Of a stretch of DNA of 17,908 bases, positions 7,047 to 16,813 are shown piece by piece. Every line of letters begins with the position of its first letter. The first letter of the stretch is position 1. A program made the position numbers and the translations under genes. Under the pieces are notes generated by a model. That model was not told the origin of the DNA. It saw nothing but the letters and a program-made list of their open reading frames with translations, and searched no databases. Origin of the DNA: an uncultured Spirochaetaceae bacterium. Lineage in GTDB: Bacteria; Spirochaetota; Spirochaetia; Treponematales; UBA12059. The stretch spans positions 1-17,908 of the forward strand of contig CALKWG010000095.1 in NCBI GenBank assembly GCA_938004315.1, in the 5' to 3' direction.

Positions 7047-8240
7047 ATGCCGAAGCCGCTGGAGGGCGTGCGCGTCCTCGACCTGACCCGCGTCCTGGCG
7101 GGCCCGTTCTGTACCATGATGCTCCTGGACCTCGGCGCCGAGGTCGTCAAGGTCGAGGTTCCCGGCGTCGGCGACGACTCCCGCGCCTTCGGCCCGTTTA
7201 AAAACGGACAAAGTTTATATTTTCTTAACATCAACCGCGGCAAGGAGAGCGTCGCCCTGGACCTGAAGAGCGCCGAGGGCAAGGCCCTGCTCATCGAGCT
7301 GGCTAAGAAGAGCGACGTGATCGTGGAGAATTTCCGCCCCGGCACCATGGAGAAGCTGGGCCTGGGCTGGGAGACGCTCAAGGCGGCCAACCCGCGCCTG
7401 ATCTACGCGGCCGTCTCCGGCTTCGGCCATACGGGCCCCGACTCGGGGCGCCCGGCCTACGACATCCTGGTGCAGGCCATGGGCGGCGTCATGAGCATTA
7501 CCGGCTGGCCCGACTCGCCGCCGACCCGGGTGGGCCTGTCCATGGGCGATATCACCGCGGCGATCTTCGGCTCCTCGGGCATCCTAGCCGCGCTCTATCA
7601 GCGCGAGAAGACCGGGCTCGGCCAGAAGGTGGACGTGGCCATGCTGGACTGCCAGCTGGCCATCCTGGAGAACGCCCTGGTACGCTACCAGGTCGACGGC
7701 AAGGCCCCGGCCCCGCTGGGCACTCGGCACCCGACGATCACGCCCTTCCAGGCCTTCCGCGCGGCGGACGCCTGGTTCGTGGTGGCCGTGGGCAACGACG
7801 CGCTCTGGAAGACCTTCTGCGCCGCCGTGAAACGGCCCGACCTCCTGGCCGATCCGCGCTTCTTGACCAACGGCGATCGCACCAAGCACTACGAGGACCT
7901 CATCCCCGAGCTGGAGCGGCTCTTCGCCGCGAAGGACGCGGGCGAATGGCTGGCGCTTCTGGAGGCGGCCGGCGTGCCGGCGGCGCCGGTCAACTCGGTC
8001 GATAAGGTGATGAAAGACCGCCAGCTCATCGCCCGCAATATGTTCGTCACGGTGGACGATCCGGCGGCCGGCGTGGTCACCATTCCTGGCAACCCGATCA
8101 AGATGGAGAGCGTGCCCGAGAGCCCGACGCGCCCGCGCGCCCCGGCCCTAGGCGAGCACACCGACGCGGTCCTCAAGTCCGTCCTGGGCCTGGACGAGGC
8201 GGCCATAGCGGCGCTCCGGGCCAAGGGCGTCGTCGTATGA
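7047..8240 (+). CDS. Family III CoA-transferase (CaiB/BaiF/Frc type)
   Basis: A 397-residue enzyme with the family III start (PLEGVRVLDLTRVLAGPF), the VVKVEVPG segment at 34-40, NRGKESVALDLK at 63-74 and ENFRPGTMEKLG at 94-105. Asp168 in MGDITAAIFG corresponds to the catalytic Asp169 of formyl-CoA:oxalate CoA-transferase (Frc), which forms an acyl-aspartyl intermediate. The protein moves CoA between carboxylic acids in the cytoplasm. The operon context suggests that the acceptor is the diacid left after deamidation (malonate or oxalate); the CoA donor cannot be read from sequence. ATG follows GAGGAGAG at 7036-7043, and the stop overlaps the amidase start (ATGA at 8237-8240). Codons at about 7194-7235 are AT-rich and unlike the rest of the gene, although the encoded residues are normal for the family. 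Confidence 0.9.
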   Translation: MPKPLEGVRVLDLTRVLAGPFCTMMLLDLGAEVVKVEVPGVGDDSRAFGPFKNGQSLYFLNINRGKESVALDLKSAEGKALLIELAKKSDVIVENFRPGTMEKLGLGWETLKAANPRLIYAAVSGFGHTGPDSGRPAYDILVQAMGGVMSITGWPDSPPTRVGLSMGDITAAIFGSSGILAALYQREKTGLGQKVDVAMLDCQLAILENALVRYQVDGKAPAPLGTRHPTITPFQAFRAADAWFVVAVGNDALWKTFCAAVKRPDLLADPRFLTNGDRTKHYEDLIPELERLFAAKDAGEWLALLEAAGVPAAPVNSVDKVMKDRQLIARNMFVTVDDPAAGVVTIPGNPIKMESVPESPTRPRAPALGEHTDAVLKSVLGLDEAAIAALRAKGVVV

Positions 8241-9589
8241 GCGCGGATCGCGGCGGAGGCCGCCCCGCGGCCGTCGCTCCCCGGGCCCTCGCCCCGCTGG
8301 CCAAGGCCCTGCGTTCGGGCGAGCTCGAGCTTGGCGACTATATCGAGGCCAGCCTGGAGCGGCTGGACGAATTCGAGCCGGCCCTACGGTCCCTGCTTCC
8401 CGAAGAGGGGCGGCGCGAGCGCCTTAGGGCCGAAGCCGCCGCCTTAGCCGCGCGCTACCCCGACCCGGCGTCTCGGCCGCCGCTCTTCGGCGTCCTCCTG
8501 GGCGTCAAGGACATCTACGCGGCCGAGGGCTTTCCGACCCGCGCCGGCTCTAAGCTCCCGCCCGAGCTTTTCGCCATGCCCGAAGGTCCGCTCGTCGCGG
8601 CCCTGCGGCGCTCAGGCGCCCTCGTCCTAGGCAAGACCGTCACCACCGAGTTCGCCTACTTCGCCCCCGGCCCCACGGCCAACCCCTGGGATACGGCGCG
8701 GACCCCGGGCGGCTCCAGCTCAGGCTCGGCGGCCGCCGTAGCGGCCGGCTTCTGCTCGCTGGCTACCGGGACGCAGACCATAGGCTCGATATCCCGGCCG
8801 GCCGCTTTCTGCGGCGTCGCCGGTTGGAAGCCAAGCTACGAGCGCCTGTCGCGCGACGGGATCGTGCCCTTCAGCCCCTCGGTCGACCACGCCGGGCTCT
8901 TCGCCCCCGACGCCGCCGGGCTCTCGCTGGCCGCGCAGGTCGCCGCGCCCGATTGGGACGAGGGGCGCCGTGCCCGAGCGGCGACGGCCTACCGCAGGGG
9001 CCGGCCCGTACTGGCCGTACCCGAAGGCCCCTACCTAGCCCAGGCCGAGCCGGCCGCCCTCGCGGCCTTCGAAGCGTCCGTCGCCCGCTTAGCCGCCGCC
9101 GGCTTCGACCTCGTCCGCGCGCCCGCCTTCGACGATATCGAGGCGATCAACGCTCGCCACCGCCTCATCTGCGCGGCCGACATCGCCCTGGTTCATGCGG
9201 CTTGGTTCGAAGCCCACGAGCCGCTCTACGCTCCCCAAACGGCCGAGCTCATCAGGACCGGCCGCGCCGTAACGCCCGAGGCCCTGGCCGCCGCCGGGGC
9301 CAGCCGCATGGAGCTGCGGGGGCTGCTCCAAGCCGCGTTTACGAAGATCGGCGCCTCGTTCTGGCTCAGCCCGGCGGCCCCCGGTCCCGCGCCCCTGGGG
9401 CTCGCGGCCACCGGCAGCCCGATAATGAACCTGCCTTGGACCCACGCGGGCCTCCCGACCCTGGCCCTGCCCGCTGGGCTCTCGGCCGAGGGCATGCCGC
9501 TCGGCCTGCAGCTCGCGGCCCGCTTCGGCGCCGACGAGGAGCTCATGGCTATCGGCGAGCTTATAGAGGAAGCGCTGGCCGACGCGTAG
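8237..9589 (+). CDS. Amidase-signature hydrolase (malonamidase-like spacing of the catalytic triad)
   Basis: A 450-residue amidase-signature enzyme translationally coupled to the CoA-transferase gene. The Ser-cisSer-Lys triad is visible: Lys91 in GVLLGVKDIY, Ser160 in TPGGSSSGSAA and Ser184 in GTQTIGSISRPAAFCGV. The spacings of 69 and 24 residues equal those of malonamidase E2 (Lys62, Ser131, Ser155), while GatA-type enzymes have a wider first gap. The usual GTDTGGSIR is changed to GTQTIGSIS, a variant seen in other non-GatA amidases. It hydrolyses a carboxamide to acid and ammonia. In this operon the obvious substrate is the amide produced by the carbamoyltransferase, that is malonamate or oxamate. 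It is not a tRNA amidotransferase: there is no gatB or gatC nearby. It is the last gene of the run; no clear terminator follows. Confidence 0.88.
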   Translation: MSADRGGGRPAAVAPRALAPLAKALRSGELELGDYIEASLERLDEFEPALRSLLPEEGRRERLRAEAAALAARYPDPASRPPLFGVLLGVKDIYAAEGFPTRAGSKLPPELFAMPEGPLVAALRRSGALVLGKTVTTEFAYFAPGPTANPWDTARTPGGSSSGSAAAVAAGFCSLATGTQTIGSISRPAAFCGVAGWKPSYERLSRDGIVPFSPSVDHAGLFAPDAAGLSLAAQVAAPDWDEGRRARAATAYRRGRPVLAVPEGPYLAQAEPAALAAFEASVARLAAAGFDLVRAPAFDDIEAINARHRLICAADIALVHAAWFEAHEPLYAPQTAELIRTGRAVTPEALAAAGASRMELRGLLQAAFTKIGASFWLSPAAPGPAPLGLAATGSPIMNLPWTHAGLPTLALPAGLSAEGMPLGLQLAARFGADEELMAIGELIEEALADA

Positions 9590-9655
9590 GGGAGGCGCGG
9601 CGAGGCGGCTTGGGCTCGTCCGCCGTCATCATTAACTTCCTTCTGGGGTCGTGTG

Positions 9656-10759
9656 TCAAAGCTCGTTGATAAGGAAATGAATCAACGCCTCATGATTGTC
9701 TTTAAAATTCCACTCGCCCGAAGAATTTTTACGCGCTGCGATTATGAAGTCAAAAATAGGTTTTACGAGTCCGAAGGAACGGCTCTCAAGAATTGAGAAT
9801 TCCGTCGCGAGCCTATACTCACCGAACACGTCATTAATATAGACGGCCGTATTCGCGCGGGTTATGCATTCGAGCATAAACGATTGTGCATCGCCATACG
9901 CTTGAGCAGCCATAGCCTTCCTCACCGTAGAGAACAACGCTTCGAACTTCGGCGCGATCGAAGGCCACTCATCGGACAGAGGTTCATTAGCAAAGCCGTG
10001 AGAGAACTCGTGCACGAGAATCTCCGGCGGAGCACCCACGCAGACCACGGGAGTCATCTCCACGGTGCCATCGGCGCCGGCTACGGAACAACCGAAGTTA
10101 CTGTTTCCAATTAAATCGCTGACAATGACTTTTAAAATTATGCCGTCATAACCACCGAAGTATGATGCCATCCAGCGCTCAATGTTGCAGTTATGGATAT
10201 CTGCATAGGTGCGGGTAAGTAGAGTATCGTAGTATTGCCGCTGGCTAATATAAAAATCATCGAACTGCGACCGCAGCTTAAAATCCAGTATCTCTTCTAG
10301 TAAAAGCTCGATGGGGACGCCAAGCCAGCGGCTATCTAGGCGCGCCGGGAACGGATCGAAGGTAACGCGAGGTCTGAACGTCAGGGGATCAAGATGCACC
10401 GCGAGGCACATAGGCGCATTATAGCTAATGCCGTGGGAAGTCCGGAGTCTTTTCAGCGTCGTAACGGCGGGGTGATCGGCGAACGGCGAGAAGCGTTCAG
10501 CTACGGCTGCCTGATAGAATCCTCTTGAGCCGCCGAGGTACTCGTCGAAGCCGGCTAGATAACATAGGATTCCCATTAGCTCGACCCTCGGATCGACGGA
10601 CACCGTGATGGCCCCGCTTTGCCTAGTCGAAGGAAGCGCTATACTAGGCTCCGGTTCAGCCGCGGCTGGTTCGATAGCCGCGGTCCGTCCCGAAGATCCC
10701 CCGCACGACGCTATGGTTATAACCCAAGCGCCGAGCATTAGCGGCAGAAGAGCTTTCAT
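9656..10759 (-). CDS. DUF4932-like lipoprotein with HEFSH metallopeptidase-type motif
   Basis: A 367-residue protein starting at the ATG at 10757-10759; a GTG one codon earlier would give 368. The signal peptide MKALLPLMLGAWVITIASC ends in a lipobox with Cys19 as the acyl-modified residue, so it is exported and membrane-anchored. The mature part begins with ITVSVDPRVELMGILCYLAG, a DUF4932-like opening, and carries HEFSHGFAN at 250-258, a gluzincin-like HExxH motif, with Glu297 (ECITRAN) as a possible third metal ligand. Function is unknown; a zinc peptidase is only a possibility. The gene is visibly AT-richer than all its neighbours, with TTA, AAT and ATA codons, suggesting acquisition by transfer. 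It overlaps the end of the cyclase-like gene (GTGATGA), so the two are co-translated. Confidence 0.72.
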   Translation of the reverse strand: MKALLPLMLGAWVITIASCGGSSGRTAAIEPAAAEPEPSIALPSTRQSGAITVSVDPRVELMGILCYLAGFDEYLGGSRGFYQAAVAERFSPFADHPAVTTLKRLRTSHGISYNAPMCLAVHLDPLTFRPRVTFDPFPARLDSRWLGVPIELLLEEILDFKLRSQFDDFYISQRQYYDTLLTRTYADIHNCNIERWMASYFGGYDGIILKVIVSDLIGNSNFGCSVAGADGTVEMTPVVCVGAPPEILVHEFSHGFANEPLSDEWPSIAPKFEALFSTVRKAMAAQAYGDAQSFMLECITRANTAVYINDVFGEYRLATEFSILESRSFGLVKPIFDFIIAARKNSSGEWNFKDNHEALIHFLINEL

Positions 10760-11877
10760 CACGAGCGGCCTCGCTCGCCCGCCCCGCTTTCCTCCCGCTC
10801 GATGGCCTTGATCTCGCTCCCGACCCGCAGGGCCTTGCGTAAGGCCGAAAGGAACGGTAGGAGTCCCAGCAAGGCCGCGCCGGCTAGGAAGATCGGCCGA
10901 TCGTTCAGGTAAAAGCCGTAGCCGAAGGCCGCGCCCAAGCCCGCGTGCAGGACGAGGCTTTTCACCGCCCCGGACAGCTGCGCGGAGGCTCGCTCCCTCC
11001 TGGCCTCCAGGCTCGTAACGGGTCGCCTCGACGGCGCGCCCGCCCCCTCGTCCGCCCCGTCGCCCAGCGCCGGCGCGCGCGGCGCCGAAGGAGCCTCTAC
11101 GACGATGTCAGCATGCCGAGCGAGGGCCTGGGCGACCCGCGCCTCGACCGCCCTGGAGAGGCGCTCGCTCGCCCGGCGGATGCGTTCCGTCGGGTCGTCA
11201 TCTCGGCCTGAGCCGTAGTCGGCGTCGCGGCCGGAGTCGCCTCCCGCGACGGAGCCCGCGCTTCGGCCGTCGCCATCGGCCTCCGGTCCGGCCTCCGATC
11301 CGGCCTCCGCTGGCGACGGCGCCGCGGCCTCGACGAAGCCTGCGCCCCAATCGACTTCATACAGGGGCAGCGACCGGGCGATGTTCTTCATAGCCAAGGG
11401 CGGCACGGGCCGAGTGCGTAGGTCTAATTTCGTTTCGATCTGCCTGAAGATATCCTCGGAGAGGTAAGCCGCTCCCGGCGGTGCGGCCTGCATGACGCGG
11501 GCGGCGACATTGACGCCGTTGCCGTATACCCGCGTCTCGTCCCGCCAGATCTCTCCCAGATGCAATCCGGCCCGGATGCCCAGCTCGGGGGCGCGACGTA
11601 GCTCGAGCCGTAAGGCTAATCCGAGATGCATGGCGCATTGCGTCGCCGCGACGGCGCTCGGGAACGCGGCTAAAAGCTCCGATCCGGTCGCGTCGACGAG
11701 CTCGCCGCCGTGCTCGGCTATGATGGGCTCGGCAGAGGAACGGTAGCCGGCGAGCAGGTCGAGCGCGCGCCGCTCGTCGGCGTCGAAGAGCTCTACGAAA
11801 CCGCAGGCCTCGGTGAAGAGCAGGGCCGCCAAAGCCGGCGAGGCCCGCGAAGCCTCGGCCTTTTCGTCATTCGCCAT
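10759..11877 (-). CDS. Class III adenylate/guanylate cyclase-like protein with degenerate metal site and two C-terminal membrane segments
   Basis: A 372-residue protein. The start chosen is the ATG at 11875-11877, preceded by GAGGGGGAG, and the domain begins soon after; in-frame codons further upstream encode an Arg-rich stretch with no family features. Residues 15-175 form a class III cyclase domain. However, the two metal-binding Asp positions are Glu23 (LLFTEACGF) and Ser66 (DATGSELLAAF), and the usual GDVYG is RVYG. The transition-state Asn123 and Arg127 (NVAAR) are kept. Residues 182-285 are a low-complexity Ala/Gly/Asp/Ser linker with one helical piece, and 305-323 and 328-346 are hydrophobic, probably two membrane helices, followed by a charged tail. 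Loss of the metal Asp pair suggests weak or absent cyclase activity, perhaps a nucleotide-sensing or scaffold role. The lipoprotein gene is coupled downstream. Confidence 0.72.
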   Translation of the reverse strand: MANDEKAEASRASPALAALLFTEACGFVELFDADERRALDLLAGYRSSAEPIIAEHGGELVDATGSELLAAFPSAVAATQCAMHLGLALRLELRRAPELGIRAGLHLGEIWRDETRVYGNGVNVAARVMQAAPPGAAYLSEDIFRQIETKLDLRTRPVPPLAMKNIARSLPLYEVDWGAGFVEAAAPSPAEAGSEAGPEADGDGRSAGSVAGGDSGRDADYGSGRDDDPTERIRRASERLSRAVEARVAQALARHADIVVEAPSAPRAPALGDGADEGAGAPSRRPVTSLEARRERASAQLSGAVKSLVLHAGLGAAFGYGFYLNDRPIFLAGAALLGLLPFLSALRKALRVGSEIKAIEREESGAGERGRS

Positions 11878-11927
11878 CGTGTTCGCTCCCCCTCGCTTAG
11901 CGCCGGCGATCGCGCCGGACGGACGCC

Positions 11928-11936
11928 AGTATAGCA
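11928..11936 (-). promoter_or_regulatory. Possible extended -10 promoter for the cyclase-like gene
   Basis: On the - strand these bases read TGCTATACT, an extended -10 word, about 50 bases before the ATG at 11877. The -35 region shows no good match. It lies in the 188-base divergent gap with tpx. Confidence 0.4.
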
Positions 11937-12065
11937 TGGCCGCTACGCTCCCGTACCGTCTGGCTTGATTCCTCGCCCTAGGCTGCTTACCTTTATCGCC
12001 TGGGCGGACCAAGGCCGTCCGGCACCGGCCCGCGCGCGGGCTACATTCCACGACGAGGAGATACC

Positions 12066-12581
<516 letters not shown>

Positions 12582-12588
12582 TAGCGCC

Positions 12589-12798
12589 ATGAAGCACATC
12601 GTTAAGATCGAAGGCATGAGCTGCGGCCATTGCGCCATGCGCGTGAAGAAGTCCTTAAGCGAGGTCTCAGGCGTCACGAGCGCCGAAGTCGACCTGACGG
12701 CCAAGCAGGCCACGGTCGAGGGCTCGGGCTTCGACGCGAGCATGCTCAAGGCGGCGGTGGAGAAGGCCGGCTACGAGGTAGTCTCCGTACTGCCGTAG
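12589..12798 (+). CDS. Heavy-metal-associated (HMA) domain protein, CopZ-like
   Basis: A 69-residue single HMA domain with the metal-binding loop GMSCGHC (Cys12 and Cys15) after the first strand and the closing AVEKAGYEVVSV typical of the fold. Such proteins bind Cu(I) or related soft metals and hand them to P-type ATPases in the cytoplasm. The ATG at 12589 follows the tpx stop by seven bases with no clear ribosome site of its own, so translation probably depends on tpx. No metal ATPase is in the window. The pairing with a peroxidase fits a response to metal-linked oxidative stress, but this is inference. Confidence 0.88.
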   Translation: MKHIVKIEGMSCGHCAMRVKKSLSEVSGVTSAEVDLTAKQATVEGSGFDASMLKAAVEKAGYEVVSVLP

Positions 12799-12821
12799 GC
12801 GGCCGCCGACCTACCGCGATA

Positions 12822-12866
12822 TAAAAAAGGCGGCGAGCCTCTCAAAGGCCGCCGCCCGTTCTTTCT
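12822..12866. terminator. Bidirectional terminator between the HMA gene and dnaJ
   Basis: An 11-bp stem (12829-12840 with 12846-12856, one bulged A at 12836, loop CTCAA) is flanked by six A on the left and a T-rich TTCTTTC on the right. It can stop dnaJ transcripts on the - strand and tpx-HMA transcripts on the + strand. The - strand version has the better T run. Confidence 0.82.
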
Positions 12867-12897
12867 CAGCCGCCTGGGCCGTAGGGCCGGGGTTTTC

Positions 12898-14040
12898 TTA
12901 CTTGAGCTCCGAGAGCTTGATAGGCCTGGGCTCGGCTTCGTCGCCCTCGACCTTCTGGAATTCCTCAAGAAGCTCCTTGCCGCGGCGGCTGAGCTTGGCG
13001 GGAACCTGAACCATGAGCTTGATGTACATATCGCCGCGGCGGGCGCCGCCGTTCGCGCCGGGGACGCCGGCCTCGCGGACGCGGAGCATCTTGCCGTGCT
13101 GGGTACCGGCCGGCACGCTCACCTGAAGCTTTTTGCCGTCGATGGTAGGAACTTTGATGTCGCCGCCCAAGGCCGCCTTGGCCACGGAGACCGGCACCGC
13201 GCAATACAGGTCGTAGCCGTCGCGTTCGAAGAACTCGTGGGGCCGCACGTGAACGAACACGTACAGGTCGCCGGGCCGACCGCCGTTGGGGCCGGCGTCG
13301 CCCTGTCCGGGTACCGACAGCCTCCGGCCGTCCTCCATGCCCGGCGGGATGGTCACCTTGATCTTCTGCTTCTTCTTGCCCAGGCCCGAGCCGCCGCAGA
13401 CGCGGCAGGGCTTCTCCACGATGTGCCCCTCGCCGCCGCAGCTGGGGCAGGCGCTGGCTATGGAGAAGAAGCCGGAGCTGCGCCTGACCTGGCCGGAACC
13501 CTGGCAGGTCGGGCAGACCTTGCGGCCGCCGCCTGACTCGGAGCCCGAGCCGCCGCAGCCGGCGCAGGACTCGTCGCGGCTATAGTTGATCTCCACCTGG
13601 GTGCCGAAGACGGCCTGGTCGAAGGATAGCTCGAGGTCGTAGCGCAGGTTGGCCCCGCGTGGCGGCTCACCGCGCCGACGCCCGCCCGCGGAGCCCATGC
13701 CGCCGCCGAAGAGATTGTCGAAGATGCCGCCGAAGCCGCCCATGCCCCCGAAGATGTCCTCGAAGTCGCGGAACACGCCGGAGAAGTCAGGGGCGCCCTG
13801 CCCGCCGGCCATGCCCTCGACGCCGGCGAAGCCGAATTGGTCGTAGGCGGCGCGTTTCTGGTCGTCCCCGAGCACCTCGTAGGCCTCGGTGGCCTCCTTG
13901 AAGCGCTCCTCCGCGGCCTTGTCGCCCGGGTTCTTGTCCGGGTGGTTCTGGATGGCGAGCTTGCGGTATGCCTTCTTGATGTCGTCCTTGCTCGCGCCCT
14001 TTTCAAGGCCTAGGACTTCGTAATAATCGCGCTTAGCCAC
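12898..14040 (-). CDS. dnaJ: Chaperone DnaJ (type I Hsp40)
   Basis: A 380-residue full-length type I DnaJ. It begins at GTG (14038-14040) with GAGGA six bases upstream. The J domain is at 1-70 with His33-Pro34-Asp35, which triggers DnaK ATP hydrolysis. A Gly/Phe-rich stretch lies at about 77-122, then four zinc-binding CxxCxGxG repeats starting at Cys159, Cys176, Cys198 and Cys212, then the substrate-binding C-terminal domains. It delivers unfolded proteins to DnaK. It is third in grpE-dnaK-dnaJ, separated from dnaK by a 120-base, strongly structured GC-rich gap, and ends at a bidirectional terminator. Confidence 0.97.
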   Translation of the reverse strand: MAKRDYYEVLGLEKGASKDDIKKAYRKLAIQNHPDKNPGDKAAEERFKEATEAYEVLGDDQKRAAYDQFGFAGVEGMAGGQGAPDFSGVFRDFEDIFGGMGGFGGIFDNLFGGGMGSAGGRRRGEPPRGANLRYDLELSFDQAVFGTQVEINYSRDESCAGCGGSGSESGGGRKVCPTCQGSGQVRRSSGFFSIASACPSCGGEGHIVEKPCRVCGGSGLGKKKQKIKVTIPPGMEDGRRLSVPGQGDAGPNGGRPGDLYVFVHVRPHEFFERDGYDLYCAVPVSVAKAALGGDIKVPTIDGKKLQVSVPAGTQHGKMLRVREAGVPGANGGARRGDMYIKLMVQVPAKLSRRGKELLEEFQKVEGDEAEPRPIKLSELK

Positions 14041-14085
14041 GGTTCGTCCTCATCGTCTAGGATGGCTCGGCCGGCCCGGCAAGGG

Positions 14086-14153
14086 CGCGGCCGGGCTCGC
14101 GCCCGCGCGGGGAAGGCCCGCCGGCGCGCAAGCCGGGCGGGCGCCCGGCCGCG
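14086..14153 (-). promoter_or_regulatory. Large GC-rich fold in the dnaK-dnaJ gap
   Basis: An 11-bp perfect outer stem pairs 14086-14096 with 14143-14153. Inside it, 14116-14124 pairs with 14133-14142 apart from one bulge, and a small CGCG stem can form near 14098-14108. No T run follows in the direction of transcription. A role in RNA processing, stability or partial attenuation between dnaK and dnaJ is possible. Confidence 0.45.
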
Positions 14154-14160
14154 GTCGGCC

Positions 14161-16086
<1,926 letters not shown>

Positions 16087-16125
16087 GGCTATCTCCTTAA
16101 CGCGCCTCCGTCGGCGCGGGCGAAA

Positions 16126-16770
16126 TTACTCGGTCTCGGCCGCTCCGGCGGCCTTATTCGGCATCATGACTTTCACTTTGGCGCTTCGCAGGACCCGGTC
16201 CTTGAGCATATAGCCCTTTACGTACTCCTCCGCCACGACCGGCTCGTCGCACTCGCCCTCGACGCTCATCATGGCCTCGTGCTTATTGGGGTCGAAGGGC
16301 TCTCCCTGCGAGTCATAACGGCTGAGCGCGTACTTGGTCTCCAGGGTATTGAGGAGGCTACGGTGGATCATGGCGACTCCGTCGTGCAGCGATTGGAAGT
16401 CCCTCGAGCTCTCGCTGCTCTTGACGGCGCGGTCGAAGTCGTCCAGGACGCCGACGAGGTCGGAGAGCAGCTGGCTGTTGGCGTAGCCGACCGCCTCGTC
16501 CTTCTCACGGAACATTCGCTTCCTAAAATTCTCGTAATCGGCCAGCTTACGCAGGTACTGGTCCTTCAGGGACGAAACCTCTTCCTGAAGCTTGGCGATA
16601 AGCTCGTCTTTCTCCGCCAGGACGGCGAGGCCCTCGCCGCCGGCCTCCGCCCGCGGCGCTTCGGTCGAGCGGGTAGCCGCCCCGGCTTCCGCCGTCGAAG
16701 CGGCCTCGGGCGTCGAGCCCGGATTCTCGGGCGTATCCGTATCGTTTTTCTTGTGCGCGTGTTTAGACAT
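16126..16770 (-). CDS. grpE: Nucleotide exchange factor GrpE
   Basis: A 214-residue protein. Residues 1-48 are low-complexity and polar, 50-95 form the long coiled-coil helix (EKDELIAKLQEEVSSLKD and onward), and the C-terminal beta domain carries FDPNKHEAMM followed by GYMLKDRVLRSAKVKV at 187-202, the GrpE signature. It dimerises and speeds ADP release from DnaK. The ATG at 16768-16770 has only a weak ribosome site (GAGCGAGG, very close). First gene of grpE-dnaK-dnaJ; hrcA, which often precedes grpE, is absent, and rpoN lies divergently instead. Confidence 0.96.
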   Translation of the reverse strand: MSKHAHKKNDTDTPENPGSTPEAASTAEAGAATRSTEAPRAEAGGEGLAVLAEKDELIAKLQEEVSSLKDQYLRKLADYENFRKRMFREKDEAVGYANSQLLSDLVGVLDDFDRAVKSSESSRDFQSLHDGVAMIHRSLLNTLETKYALSRYDSQGEPFDPNKHEAMMSVEGECDEPVVAEEYVKGYMLKDRVLRSAKVKVMMPNKAAGAAETE

Positions 16771-16813
16771 AGCCTCGCTCGTATATGGTGTGATGGGTCC
16801 CGATCCGTAGCTC

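Noticed and set aside
8237..9589. Calling the amidase GatA
   Set aside because: The triad spacing differs from GatA and there is no gatB or gatC nearby.
9604..9624. A possible terminator after the amidase gene (GGCGG with CCGCC)
   Set aside because: Only five base pairs with an 11-base loop and no T run; too weak to call.
11878..12051. An earlier start for the cyclase-like protein
   Set aside because: The added 58 residues are Arg-rich and featureless and would cross the promoter-like element; the ATG at 11877 has a strong ribosome site.
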